A DNA stretch of 64,000 nt. Source: Isoetes taiwanensis. Taxonomy: Eukaryota > Streptophyta > Lycopodiopsida > Isoetales > Isoetaceae. Made by a program: the position numbers and the translations under genes. This document shows positions 1 to 10,736 of the stretch, piece after piece. The stretch is taken from the NCBI GenBank assembly GCA_021234155.1, contig JAJEKV010000020.1, positions 8,848,563 through 8,912,562 on the forward strand, written 5' to 3'. The notes under the pieces are model-generated. The model did not search any database. It was not told the DNA's origin and worked only from the letters and a program-made list of their open reading frames with translations. How positions within the stretch are numbered: position 1 is the stretch's first letter; the number at the start of each line of letters is the position of its first letter.

Positions 1-900
1 GGGCAAACCCTATGCGCCGTTGTTGTGTAGTACAATTAATATTCTACGAATATATGGAAATAACGGCTTAAATGCATAGGCTTGCAATATTTGTTTGTTT
101 GGTATTTGCGGGCAGTATTTTTGGGCTAAGATATTTGGCCCTTGTATTGTATGCTAAACTGTATGCAAAGCGTAGCTTGTTGGCAGATGAAGGTCAATCT
201 TCCTATTTTGGCTTGAAGGATGTGATTATTTTGGCATTGTTGTGCATGGTATAAAAAGGGAAAGTATATGATGGGCACATGGGCACTCCTGTTGGGCGGA
301 CATCTCTTGTGTTGTTGTCGGTTCTACAAGCCTGTGGAAATTTTGAGCAAATGGCGGTATTTGGTCCTCTTGAGTGTGGTGGAAATCCTGTTGTAGTGCA
401 GATCCGGCTTTGGATTCTCTTGTTTCTGGAGTAAATCCAGTGTGCTTGGGCAGGTTTTTTGGGTTCTGGTGCGGCCCAGGCTTCCTCTGCCAAGAGCAGA
501 GGCTGCTTGGTGCACAGGGGTTTGGTTCCTTCCTATCTCGGCGAGCAGTCGAGTGGCAGATTGTTGTGCAGGCCATGGTTTTGAGACCATGGTTTTGTGG
601 AAGTTGTGTGTCCATTAATGACAACGCTACGGGACCATAGGTTTTGTCATGCATTTTTGTGGACGAAGTGTTAATAGCCGTGGATTTAGCACAATGCCAT
701 GAATATCCTGGCCATCAATGGCTCACAGCCAGCATTGGAATAAAAACCCATAGGGAATGGAATATGTGCATAATAGGGGGTTCCGGGGGATTTGATATGA
801 ATGTAAAAATAATAGTTCCTGAAACCATAGACCATATATTCCTAAAATAATAGAATGGGTGGTAATTTAAAAAAATATATAGATTCAAGATAGAAAATAA
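1..900. other. unassigned sequence
   Basis: I see no convincing gene here. Short open frames on both strands lack recognisable domains. The stretch could be an intron, a decayed repeat or intergenic DNA. Confidence 0.4.
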
Positions 901-1060
901 TCACATTAGCTCACTGGGTATATTGGTTAAAGTAGTATTACTAGGACATTGTGTTATTTTGGTAGAGGTTCGACCCTCGTATTGCATATTCTAAAGGTTC
1001 GATATTTCCTCAAAACCTTAGGGGAACTCATATTTCATATTTCAAAATTACAGGCGCCTC
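900..1060 (+). mobile_element. possible tRNA-derived SINE head
   Basis: The stretch at 907-920 (TAGCTCACTGGGTA) resembles a pol III A box, and GGTTCGACCC at 967-976 is a near-perfect B box. The 60 bp spacing is longer than in most tRNAs, and no cloverleaf can be drawn. A tRNA-related SINE head or a decayed tRNA is possible. No poly(A) or T-rich tail directly follows. Confidence 0.25.
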
Positions 1061-1747
1061 CAATAATAAATGACCATAAGCGAAACGAGAGGTGCCCAGA
1101 AGCCACAACATACGAACTTCAAGTTTTGTTGCCTAAATGGGCTCGAAGGTATATACGACGGAACTGGAGGCTTGCATGGAACGAAGTCATGATGACATGA
1201 AGGTTGCGAGAAAACTTTGACTTGAAAGAGCTGAAAGGTATTCTTCAAAGCTATGAATTCTGTTAGCTTCTAATTATCCATGTTACTTTAATGCGGTAAT
1301 GGAGGGTTTTATCAAGTCTCGGATGGAAGATTTCCATGGGGATTAACACAAGCACATTGAATCGACTGACTGGCAACTATTCTTGAAATGAAAATAGAAT
1401 CGTCACAAAATACAGTAAGATAGAATTGCCAGAAAATGCTCAGATCTTCTTGCAAATAGGCTAGCTAAGTTGGACGCCGCACTGTGAGCTGGGCCGACCC
1501 TAATTTCAGATCTAGAACTTGTTTTCTAATATTTTCATGCTTTCTATTGCTTCTAGGTCTTGACCTTTTCAACATAGCCTGGACGGGTTCTAAATCCGGC
1601 CTTGCAAAAGTGGAATAGTTGCCACTTACGCTTTCCATGAACAAAATTGTTACACTGCAACTTCGTTGGAGCAAAGGGTTAGGGGCTCCGGTTCGAAATG
1701 CGGCGCCCGGGGGGTTGGGGGGGAAGTCGTTCTTGAAATATGCAGCA

Positions 1748-1778
<31 letters not shown>

Positions 1779-1969
1779 CAATAACCAAAAAGATTTTCGG
1801 CATATTTTTGAGCCATTTCCATCAAAATTTCTAGGGTCTTTCGGGTAACTACACTACAATATTCAGTATTTCCGATAGTCTTAAATATAAGCATGCATTT
1901 CGTAGCATATATTTAAGATAATTTAATCTACATCATAAAAGTATAATATCTATTGAAGTTTATACATAA
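1061..1969. other. unassigned sequence with a 24-base A tract
   Basis: No gene was recognised. A run of 24 A at 1754-1777 follows a GC-rich patch (1680-1730) and could be the tail of a 5'-truncated retroposed copy on the + strand. The sequence upstream of the tail matches no family I know. Confidence 0.35.
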
Positions 1970-2570
1970 GCACTATGAATAACCACCCTTTTGGTTGGGA
2001 ATTATAAATAACCACCATGCAAATTAAAATGGTACGGAAACCCATGCTACAAATCATATTCGATTGTTAGTAGACAATTCTGCAATAGAAAAACAACATG
2101 AATAACCACTAGATGTTTATATTGGCAGTAAAAACCACCTTGTAAACTACATTAATTTTAATAAACCATACTACAAAAGAAAACCAATGTGGTCGATTTT
2201 TAATAGACAATTTCGGCAATAGAAAACCAACATGAATAACCACTAGGTATTTTTTTTGGCAGTGAAAACCACCTTCCAAACTACACTAATTCTAGTAAAC
2301 CATGCTACAAAAGAAAACCAATGTGGAGAATCATCGTCTAGCATTGAAAAACCATACCATAAACCATTACCAACTTAATAACCGATGTTGTATCAATAAA
2401 CTAACAAGAAAACCATGCTAGAAACCATTATCAATTTAAATAAACCATGTTGCAACAAAAACTAGCATGAAAAACCACATCCTGCTTATAAAAACCACTA
2501 TAATATGTGGTTTCTATTAAGATTATTATTTTTTGCATAAGTAACCACATGTATAGTGGTTTCTTAGTGG
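1970..2570. repeat. AACCA-rich degenerate repeat with a ~133 bp tandem duplication
   Basis: The stretch is AT-rich and studded with AACCAC/AACCAT words. Two units of about 133 bp, starting near 2061 and 2194, are clearly related: both hold an ATAGACAATT-like segment, then GAATAACCACTAG, then CTACAAAAGAAAACCAATGTGG-like sequence. It is a non-coding tandem repeat. Its origin is not recognised. Confidence 0.7.
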
Positions 2571-2950
2571 TTAATTATGGCAGTTAAATTTTAGGATGCC
2601 TTGTGCATCGCAAACCAGATAACATTGTGCCTTTTGTGCCTTCTAGTCTGCTTGATTCATTTTGTTCCTTTTAATCTGCTCTATTAAGTTATTTCCAGGG
2701 GAAGCATAGCTCCATATGATTCTGCTCCGGTGACCGATCCGAATGAGGTGTATCCTCATGTTCCTTGCCTGCTTTTCATGCCATTTTGCTCTCAAAGATG
2801 AGGCCACAATATGATAGTTGGGGAATAAATTTCCTTCTGTTTCATGGAGGGGCACACGGATTAGTAAAAAAGGGGGGAGGGGTAATTCAGTCGGGCATGG
2901 GGTCGGATTTTTTAGTCTTGGGGGGCCGGATTCTTCAGCCCTCTCAGCAG
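2571..2950. other. unassigned sequence
   Basis: No gene was recognised. Small frames at 2643-3071 (-) and 2765-3052 (+) overlap each other and show no domain. Confidence 0.35.
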
Positions 2951-3586
2951 CAGAGTATCGAAGCTCAGCAGAGCTTTTCGGCCCTGTGTAATATCCAGAT
3001 ACATGAACATATCGAGGACCATAAAGATTACTATAAGGTAGCAGGCTGTTGACACTTGAGCAACTAAACAATAGCTTACATGATCACATATCTTTGCCCT
3101 GCTTTATAACTTTTCTAGTCAAAATGACTTAAATACACTAACAATGGGATCTTTAGATTTGTTGAAAGTTTCTTTGCAGATAGACATCTGTGTTATTTTT
3201 TCTGCTTATAAAAATCTAAGAGAGGGGAAGTATGATAAAAATTAGGATGCTTTGAACCTTAGGATGATCGCTTTTATCCATTTATCTACTAGTCTTTTGT
3301 GTTGTGGAGTTAGATATGCCGAAAAGGTCTATAAATCAGATGGGAAGATTCATATCTCGCTTTCCAGTACTAGGAAATGAAGCAAAGACTATTTTTAGCA
3401 AACAGAGCATAAAAAAGGGCCTACATTTTTACTCTCAGTCATGCCTTTATGCCGCGAATTATATTTTGCCTCTGGTTAAAGGCAAAACTAATTGTGAACT
3501 ATTTAAGAGCTACATTAGGTCGGCCGGATCATACCTGACAGGACGCGATGGAGAGATATGAGACGCCGAAGATGAAATGCTCCGTC
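2951..3586 (+). repeat. duplicated B3-gene 5' region, copy 1 (truncated paralogue)
   Basis: About 635 bp here is nearly identical to 7400-8026, the upstream region and first 13 codons of the intact B3 gene. Copy 1 keeps an equivalent ATG at 3548 and a closely related start (MERYETPKMKCSV here, MESYEKPKMKWSV in copy 2). It then diverges at 3587 into unrelated sequence, so the B3 domain itself is missing. Both copies also share an open frame upstream of that ATG (3304-3561 here) containing ISRFPVLGNEAKTIFSKQS. That frame could be 5' leader, an upstream exon or chance. A segmental duplication is directly visible; its order in time is not. Confidence 0.85.
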
Positions 3587-4028
3587 ATCTCAACCGTTAC
3601 ATCTCAACCATTTTTTCATCTCAACCGTTACATCTTCTAATTTATGAATCAACGGCTAGGAAAAACAGAAAATTCAGGTAATTCCTTCGACCTGTCGTGG
3701 ATGCCATACTGATCCTTTATTTTGCGCTTCCTAGCCGATCTCGCAGACTAAATGTTAAATTTGCTAAAGAAGCTAATGGGGAGGACCACAGGGATGACGC
3801 AGATGCTCTTCAGCTTGGTTTAAGCAACGTTTGATCTTTATAAGTCAAGTATGTCGATGCGAGATTTCTGCTGCTGCTTGTTTTATGCAAGGGGTTATTC
3901 TTTTTCTTGGTTGGCGATTGTTTAATATTATGGGCCATGCATGGTATGATTTATATGTCCGATCTGTTTCTGTTTGCAAATTATGACAATAAATTTTGAT
4001 TGAAGCAGGAAAGGAGAACTTGATCAAG
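3587..4028. other. unassigned sequence before the lectin gene
   Basis: Near 3590-3635 the word ATCTCAACCGTTACATCT is repeated. A stretch at 3750-3830 could encode an acidic peptide (GEDHRDDADALQLGLSN) and might be an upstream exon of the lectin gene. No splice sites support this firmly. Confidence 0.35.
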
Positions 4029-4868
4029 ATGGATCCAATCTACCCGCCTCAACATCGCCATCCACATAGTGAGATCCCAGAAGGGCCTCTTGTGTGCATG
4101 TTTAGCCAAGCCAAAAATGATTTCTATTTGACCGCTCTGAACAATGGAGAAGTGATCATGGCCCCTGCTAAATGTCTCCGATCCACACCAGGTCTATAAG
4201 TAATCAGGGCTCTGTGTTTATTAAGCTCTCCCTTTTTTTTCTTTTTTTTCTTTTTTGCGCTATGCTGAAGGAAGTAGATTAGATAGACACTTCTAGTCTG
4301 AATCAAGACATTTTAATCTTTGCAATCTTTTCTTTTGCCTATGTTTTGCAGTATGAGTTTGGACCATTTATTTATGTGGTACGTATATCATTCTTAAATG
4401 TTCAATGGGATGCAGATATGGATCAAGGATGAAAGTTGGGGTCAAAATCTGAAAGATGCAGCTGGATTCCGTGCCTTTGCCCTTATGCCCTGCGCCATGG
4501 CACTTCTGAGAATGAACTAGTAAAATATCACTATATTTTTGCCTTTATGTTTTATATCTTATCTTCCATATCCGTACCATATGTCAGAAATGTATTTAGA
4601 TTGAATGTAGATATCCAAGTAGCGCTCTTCTTATATGGGAATCTGTGTGGTCGATTTACATTATGCCATATCACAAGGGACATGTGGATGATTCAGTTTT
4701 GTGTTCTCAAGTGATGATTTGGGGCATGGATTTACAACTATTCGGATGTATAACAATATGGACCTGAACATGGATGCTGATCATGGTGATAAAAAGCATG
4801 GTGGCATAAAAGAAGGAACTAAGCTTATCCTTTACCACTGGTTGAAGGAACATGACAATCAGCGCTGA
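4029..4868 (+). pseudogene. EULS3-like Euonymus-lectin (ricin B-like) gene, decayed
   Basis: Three separated segments translate into successive parts of the plant EUL lectin domain (R40/EULS3 type, a nucleocytoplasmic carbohydrate-binding beta-trefoil). Exon 1 at 4029-4191 starts MDPIYPPQHRHPH and contains a KNDFYLTALNNGEVIMAPA strand. Exon 2 at about 4416-4519 has WIKDESWGQNLKDAAGFRAF, after an intron ending TGCAG. Exon 3 at about 4645-4868 has PYHKGHVDDSVLC and then DLGHGFTTIRM and HGDKKHGGIKEGTKL. The reading frame slips by one base near 4709. A TGA at 4866-4868 falls where the family has the Trp of its terminal QRWK motif. The exon 1/exon 2 phase also does not join cleanly. I read it as a recently decayed gene. 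An intact gene with unusual splicing is less likely. Confidence 0.75.
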
Positions 4869-5102
4869 AAGATGGTTCCAGTCTGCTTTCCTTATTGTAA
4901 ATTATTGTAAAGAGTGCTACGAATAAGCTTATAAGCTTACAATTTGCTTAATGAAAATGTAGCTTTATATAACACTGCTTGATAAGAATATGTTTTAAAT
5001 CTTTGCTGAAAAATGTGCCTATGTATGTTTTCTTTAATGGAATTTCTTTGTGTATGCAACATGACATAATCGTCTCATCTATTGTACCAAACTTTAAGCT
5101 CT
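4869..5102. other. 3' flank of the lectin remnant
   Basis: AT-rich sequence that is probably the former 3' untranslated and downstream region of the lectin gene. Nothing else was recognised. Confidence 0.35.
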
Positions 5103-6148
5103 ATTCTAGAATGGGACTCGCAAGAAACCAACAAACTGCCCGATAGATAGGCTTCTCATTCATCTCAGCAGATTTTCTACAATGGTGGACAGTGGGTAGC
5201 CGCACACATGCGAACTACCCACGAAAAATAAAGGGAAAATCCAATTATATCATTTGGACCCCAAAACAAATACAATGCTAATAGATGAGTGGCTGATGTA
5301 CCTGCCGAAAGCTTATCACCGGGATTAAAAAACCCCGCCCTTTCGGGTTTTTGAGGAAAAACCCTAGTGATAAGCCTTCGGCAAGGGGCTTAGATAAACG
5401 TAAGGCATAGAATCGCTCCCAAAAACCCTCGCATGGAGAAGCCAAATCATGCCGCCAACAACCCAGACTGCACATCACCAACACAACAAACAAACGAAAA
5501 CATACAAGAGAATAGCATCACCCAAATGGGTGGAAAAAGCATCACCCAAAGAGGAAAAACATGATAAAATGTAACTTGTACAAAATATAATAAACAAAGA
5601 AGGGGGAGGGTGGGTTCAAAGAGAATAAGGTAATCCCGAGAGAAAAGGAAGCCCGATGAGACGCGGGATCGCGAAACGAAACGCTGAAATAGCGAACTCC
5701 CCAACCAAAACGGGCATCGCGCCCCGATGCATGCATGACATGCATGCTCGTCCCATTCTAGAATGGCGATCCGATGTCTCGGATCGATGCGATTCTAGAA
5801 TGGGACTCGCAAGAAACCAACAAACCGCCCGGAACACGTAACTTCCTTACAAACTAGGATCGAGGACGAAGGTCACAGGACGAGGCCAAAGGCCGGTAAA
5901 GGATAGCAAGAAAGATACGCCAAATTGGCTAAACCAGACAGGAAGAAGCCCCTCCCCTGCCTGGAAACAATTCAAAGAGAATAAGGTACTGCTGAGAGAA
6001 GAGGAAGCGTCGATGAGACGTGGATGCAGAAACACGCCTGAAATAGCGAACTTCCAACCAAAACGGGCATGCGCCGCCCGCATGCATGCATGACATGCAT
6101 GCTCGTCCCATTCTAGAATGGCGATCCGATGTCTCGGATCGATGCGAT
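5103..6148. repeat. head-to-tail palindromic repeat block
   Basis: Two related units lie head to tail. Each begins ATTCTAGAATGGGACTCGCA (5103 and about 5791). Each ends with a cluster of palindromes: a GCATGC-rich inverted repeat, CATTCTAGAATG, and GATCCGA-TGTC-TCGGATC (to 5790 and 6148). The start motif and the internal CGTCCCATTCTAGAATGG are inverted copies of each other, which suggests terminal inverted repeats of a small DNA element. The first unit is about twice as long as the second. The last 170 bp (from GAATAAGG at about 5628 and 5978) are closely matched. No protein-coding region is supported. Confidence 0.7.
5305..5388. repeat. two-tier hairpin, related to a LINE 3'-UTR hairpin
   Basis: A 17 bp outer stem (TGCCGAAAGCTTATCAC with GTGATAAGCCTTCGGCA, one mismatch) encloses an inner stem AAAAACCC/GGGTTTTT. 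The inner core, read on the minus strand, matches the hairpins in the LINE copies at 31505-31573 and 57890-57948. Here no LINE coding sequence or LINE end is adjacent. Confidence 0.75.
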
Positions 6149-7399
6149 TACTAAATTCTAATGTTATCTTCAACACTATTACCAAGCCTTAAGTTCTAGT
6201 ACTAATTAGTGCTTGCTTTTAATAATGTTCCCTTAGTGCTTTTGCTTTCATCATGGTCCCTTGGCATTGAAGTTTTGATTACATGATGTTGTAGGTATGC
6301 ATCAAGGAAAGTAAAAGATAAACTTTTGGATTTGCAAATCCAACCCATTTGCAAATATAGCATTCTAGATGATAGAAATGCGTGACGACCACTTAGGATG
6401 CTTTCCCATGGGCTGAAATTCAAATTACTACAATGAAAATACCAACACAAATCCTTCTGCCTAGCCTTCTTCCCAACCCTGTAGTTCTGCTAGTTGCAAA
6501 AGTATTATTCTTCATTACAATTCCTTGCCAAGGAGAATATGGAGAATATGGGGTTCAGTTCTCGCTACATTCCCCCAAAAAATATTAAGTGTTTTGTAGG
6601 TTTTACTTTTGAAGAGCATGGCATGCAAGAAATTTCTCGCACAAATTAACTGGAATCCACACAAATTAGCTGAGATACGATAATGGCTGGCAGATATCTA
6701 GGGTTATGGGGATTCTTGATTAGTCAAAAATCAGAAAGCCAAAATGACCTTCGTATGATTTTGGCATGTAAGATCTGAGCTATTTAGGAATGGAAGTCTA
6801 ACGGCATCCCTCAACCGGTTGGATCCTTTTCTTGGACAGATCATAGAAAATTTAAAGCCATTTGCTATAACGTTAAGGAAAATGGATCTGCATTCTTGTT
6901 TTTCATCCAATCAGAGACTGCCGTGTGGCATCATTCTAAGCGAGAATGAATTCACGCTCTGCATTCTTGCTTCAACCGTTGTGATTGCTGCACCATTATT
7001 CTTTTTCCTTGACGTCGTGGAAGATCAAGAAGCCGGTCATAGCTCCCCTGCCAGGCCAAGAATGATCGGCTTCTTGCTCTTCCACATTACATCATGCGTT
7101 TGTTCTTTATACTATCTAATAATTAGAATACCATGATTTTCATTCCAATAAGCTAATTATGTATTATTTGGAGCGTCATCTTAAACAATTTGACTGTGTT
7201 GCACCATCTACAAGCAAATGCTTATATCAACCCCATGACATTTAGGAAGGCCATTTAGGAAGGCTAGTCAGAGTATACCTTGCAACGTGTATGCTGCAAA
7301 TGAACTATAACGACAAGTTATGACGTATATTCTTGGCAACAGTTGATGTACACAAAATCATATGGGTTGGAAAGGAACTGACTGAAGGCATGAAGGCAT
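6149..7399. other. unassigned sequence
   Basis: Reading both strands gave no recognisable gene. An open frame at 6819-7136 (+) encodes a hydrophobic 105-residue peptide with no known motif, and one at 6202-6450 (-) is also anonymous. Confidence 0.35.
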
Positions 7400-8026
7400 C
7401 AGAGTATCGAAGCTCAGCAGAGATTTTCACCGCTGTGTAATATCCAGATACATGAACATATCGAGGCAGCTATTATAAAGAATACTATAAGGTAGCAGGC
7501 TGTTGACGCTTGAGCAACTAAACAATAGCTTACATGATCACATACATATCTTTGCCCTGCTTTATCACTTTTCTAGTCAAATGACTTAGAATACACTAAC
7601 ACTGGGATCTTTAGATTTGTTGAAAGTTTCTTTGCAGATAGACATCTGTGTTGTTTTTTCTGCTTATAAAAATCTAAGAGAGGGGAAGTATGATAAAAAT
7701 TAGGATGCTTTGATCCATTTACCTACCATCATTTTTGTGTTATCTGATGTGGAGTTAGATATGCTGAAAAGGGGAAGATTCATATCTCGCTTTCCAGTAC
7801 TAGGAAATGAAGCAAAGACTATTTTTAGCAAACAGAGCATAAAAAAGGGCCTGCATTTTTACTCTCAGTCATGCCTTTATGCCGCGATCTATATTTTGCC
7901 TCTGGAATGATAAAGGTTAAAGGCAAAACTAATGCGAACTATTTAAGAGCTACATTAGGCCGGCCGGATCATACCTGAGAGGAAGCGATGGAGAGTTATG
8001 AGAAGCCGAAGATGAAATGGTCCGTT
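7400..8026 (+). repeat. duplicated B3-gene 5' region, copy 2 (attached to the intact gene)
   Basis: This is the partner of 2951-3586 and holds the presumed promoter, 5' leader and first codons of the B3 gene. The shared upstream open frame is present here too (7710-7910), with the same core peptide as in copy 1. Conservation of the frame in both copies may simply reflect recent duplication. Confidence 0.85.
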
Positions 8027-8635
8027 TCTGATCCGGCATCATGCCAGGCTTCGAGCTCTAGTAATCCGTCACTGCCATGGGAGGCCAGAACCCTAATAGA
8101 AAATGAAGAAAGAGGCGAACGACAAATATTAGAAAGGGGCGAAAATGGGAAGAATGATGTATATTATGCAGCCGAAACTCTCATCATGATGTCCCAAAAT
8201 AAAATTATGCCTGATGAGCCCCCTAGACCACCTCCAAGTTGCTTTGAGGTGCATGATCACGATCTCATTTTTCTTTTCCGTAAAACACTCTTCAAGAGTG
8301 ATGTGAATACATCGTGTCGTTGCGTCATTCCAAAACAAGATGCCATGACACATTTCCCTGACATCCACTTTTTTTCGTGCATTGACCCTGAGCTTCAGAT
8401 AGTGTGGCATCTTAAAGTTCAGCTTCAAAATAGCCCAACCAGCCATATGACTGGATACTATACCTTAAATGGTGAATGGAGTGAGCTTAGGAGGCGTCAT
8501 AATTTAGCAGCCGGAGACACAGTTTCTTTCTATAAACGCAAAGTTACCGATGAGTTTTACAAACCCGATGAGTTTTACATCAGGTGCATAAAGTGTGGCG
8601 CCCCTCGACTTCCGGGAAAGAAGAATGCCATTTGA
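7988..8635 (+). CDS. B3 DNA-binding domain protein
   Basis: This is an uninterrupted 215-residue frame. The ATG at 7988 is the first in-frame start after the duplicated leader, and copy 1 preserves it. Residues 1-75 are hydrophilic and low in complexity, including PPRPPPSCFEV. From about residue 85 the sequence fits the plant B3 fold: LFRKTLFKSDVNTSCRCVIP, then KQDAMTHFP, a WHLKVQLQNS strand, YYTLNGEWSEL, and HNLAAGDTVSFYKRK. These match the landmarks of the B3 family (KSDV, LPK-DAE-HFP, GW, AGD-V-F), which binds DNA as a pseudobarrel in the nucleus. Two cysteines (CIKCGAP) close the protein. The exact subfamily (RAV, LAV/HSI, REM or ARF-like) cannot be set; there is no AP2 or Aux/IAA domain. 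It is single-exon in this window. A copia LTR lies about 225 bp downstream. Confidence 0.72.
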   Translation: MESYEKPKMKWSVSDPASCQASSSSNPSLPWEARTLIENEERGERQILERGENGKNDVYYAAETLIMMSQNKIMPDEPPRPPPSCFEVHDHDLIFLFRKTLFKSDVNTSCRCVIPKQDAMTHFPDIHFFSCIDPELQIVWHLKVQLQNSPTSHMTGYYTLNGEWSELRRRHNLAAGDTVSFYKRKVTDEFYKPDEFYIRCIKCGAPRLPGKKNAI

Positions 8636-8860
8636 AGAAGACATTGCTAGAAAATAGATGGATGGTAAAATTGAATTGATTTGTATTGTCCACGAAGACC
8701 ATGAGGTATACAAGAAAGAGCATAGCAAGACCAATGGGAATTACATATTACTCAATTTATGGAGTTGTTATAAATAAAGATCATCAATTGTAATAAAATA
8801 GTAAAAAAGATATTCGATCTAACCATTAGATGGCACAACCGGAGTTCAAAGGCACACCAT

Positions 8861-9480
8861 TGTGATCTGTATTGAATCTAGGTAAAAAGCATACAAAGGG
8901 AAGAGAAAAGAAGTAATCCTCAAAGCAATAAAATTGTATTCAATAATATGACCATATATACATGTAGAAAAGGTAATCTAAAGATAGAATCTAAACTTAG
9001 ATAAATGGGAGATATTTAGAGAAGAGAGCAATGTGGCATCTCAACACCCCCCTGCAACGTTGGTCTCTCAACAAAAGAGAACCAAATAATACACTATATA
9101 AAACGTCATATACAAATACTCAGAAGATGATCAAGGATGCATACACGCCAAACATCCTCCCTCGCAACCTTGGTCATGTGCACGAAGCAGAAGGAAAAAC
9201 TGTGGCACCCTCCAAAATGATATAACTAAGTAGAAGACGAAGAAACCGCAACTGACTAGTAAAATCTTCATGCTTTATTGTAGATAATGCTTTAGTAAAT
9301 ATATCTGCTATCATATTATCTGTAGGACAATACTGCAACAAAATTGTTTTCTTTTTCACTTCTAATTTGATGTAGTGATAATGAATTTTTTTTTTTTTTT
9401 TTTTTTTTTTGTAGGCAAGGATAATGAATTTCAGTATGCATTCAGTAGAGTATACGACGGGGCATCGTGTACTTTGTGGG
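8861..9480 (-). mobile_element. Ty1/copia retrotransposon remnant: 3' LTR and end of RNase H
   Basis: On the minus strand, 9174-9375 encodes the end of a copia polyprotein: TEIHYHYIKLEV, then LLQYCPTDNMIADIFTKALS, the typical last motif of copia RNase H. It is followed by a polypurine tract (GCAGGGGGG, 9050-9058) and an LTR starting TGTTGAGATGCCACA at about 9046 and running to about 8861. The LTR contains a TATATATG box. The upstream part of pol is absent beyond 9480 and has an in-frame stop. The frame is interrupted at 9384-9419 by a poly(T)-containing insertion. It is a 5'-truncated, inactive copy. Confidence 0.75.
9377..9431 (-). mobile_element. minimal retroposed insertion with target-site duplication
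   Basis: GATAATGAATTT occurs at 9377-9388 and again at 9420-9431. Between them are a long T run (to 9410) and GTAGGCAAG. This looks like an extreme 5'-truncated poly(A)-tailed retroposition on the minus strand into the copia RNase H region. Confidence 0.55.
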
Positions 9481-9821
9481 GAGCATCACAACAATGATCA
9501 CCATCATAATTCAGCAGCATTTGAAACTTCACAACATAACAATTTGTTGAGAATCTTAGCAAGAAGCTAACCTATACAAGTCTATCTATACGACATCACT
9601 AAAGCATTACAAGCAAGGTCTATGAGCGCTACAACATATGCAACATGCTAGCTTAAAAATAGACCACTTACCATAGCAACCAAGGAGTTAAACCTAACAA
9701 TGCAACCAAAGCATTGTATTATGCAGCCTATAATCTGGACAATGGCATGCAACATGGACAAAATCCACCAAACTTATAAAACCTGCCCTATAGGCAAATC
9801 ATCTCATGCTCTGAAATTATA
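9481..9821. other. unassigned sequence
   Basis: Nothing was recognised on either strand. Confidence 0.35.
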
Positions 9822-10230
9822 AAGAGCATAGTAACAGTGCCCAGTGTTGTTGGGCATTACTTGGAAGCCTATAAATGATACCAAGATGGTGTAAATGTTT
9901 GAATTTATGTTAATCATATCTATAAAAGTACAGATTGCAGAGGGTATAGTACAGTATAATAGATCTATAGAAATATTTCATCCCCTAGAATCTCTTTATA
10001 GACTACATTTGGAGTGATCCTTCTATTGTTTTTGAGTAGCGTTCCTTGCCTTGAGGTGTCTTGAATATGTACCTTCACTCCATATTCTGTGATGCACCTT
10101 GAGAATGCGGCATAGAGCTGATCGTGGGCAAAAATTGGCATTGCTATATAGATGCCAACGGAGATTATAGAGATCATGGATGTGACACTCCCCGTAAGGT
10201 ATCGATGCTCCCAGTATGCTCTCCATCCAG
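9822..10230 (-). mobile_element. Helitron 3' end with Pif1-helicase C-terminus
   Basis: The minus-strand frame 9965-10177 encodes GIYIAMPIFAHDQLYAAFSR followed by NVVYKEIL. This is the C-terminal helicase motif (YLP-PVF-HGQLYVALSR ... NVVYKEVL) of plant Helitron Rep/Hel proteins. About 110 bp after the stop, a hairpin GCCCA(GTGTTGT)TGGGC at 9839-9855 precedes CTAT, a likely decayed CTAG terminus. The rest of Rep/Hel is missing, so this is a fragment. Confidence 0.7.
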
Positions 10231-10427
10231 CATCATCTGCTACAAGAGCCCTCCATCTGCCTCGTTCCTGGGATGGCCAGGACGCGTGGATAGGGAAACA
10301 CAGAGGTGTCTTGTCCGCCCGTACCCTATGGGCTCCTATAATAGCGGGAGCATACTATAACGTCAGCACTGGCAATACAACATAACATAATCAACTACCA
10401 CGAAGGGTAACATATCCATCCATCCAT
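10231..10427. other. flank of the large transposon
   Basis: The sequence is more GC-rich than its surroundings and shows no gene. It ends in a CCAT triplication (10416-10427) directly next to the inverted terminus of the large element. Confidence 0.4.
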
Positions 10428-10449
10428 GGGTAAAAGCATGAAAGGGTGT
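10428..10449 (+). repeat. left terminal inverted repeat
   Basis: It is 22 bp, starts GGGTAAAAGCATGAAAGGGT, and is identical to the reverse complement of 19673-19694. TACGTACATCGTAC follows at once, the first of the element's subterminal TAC words. Confidence 0.75.
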
Positions 10450-10736
10450 ACGTACATCGTACTGAATTGAAGGACGAATTTGTGCTTTTTTGGGGTACAT
10501 TTTAGATGTACATCAAGATACTATGGTTTGTCGTTTTGTGTCAGATATGCAATGATTGCAAGATCATCCCTGACATTCCCCCCGAAATTCTTGGTTAACC
10601 ACCGAACCAATTCGAATGGATCCGTCCCTCCCTTTTTGAAATTCCCCCCTTTCACAGGACGAACACCGAACGAATTCCAGAAGCAAACACATGCCAATTG
10701 AATCTATAAGAAATACAAATCAATTTCAATATGTTC

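Noticed and set aside
8129-8446. 105-residue minus-strand ORF
   Set aside because: It is the shadow of the B3 coding sequence.
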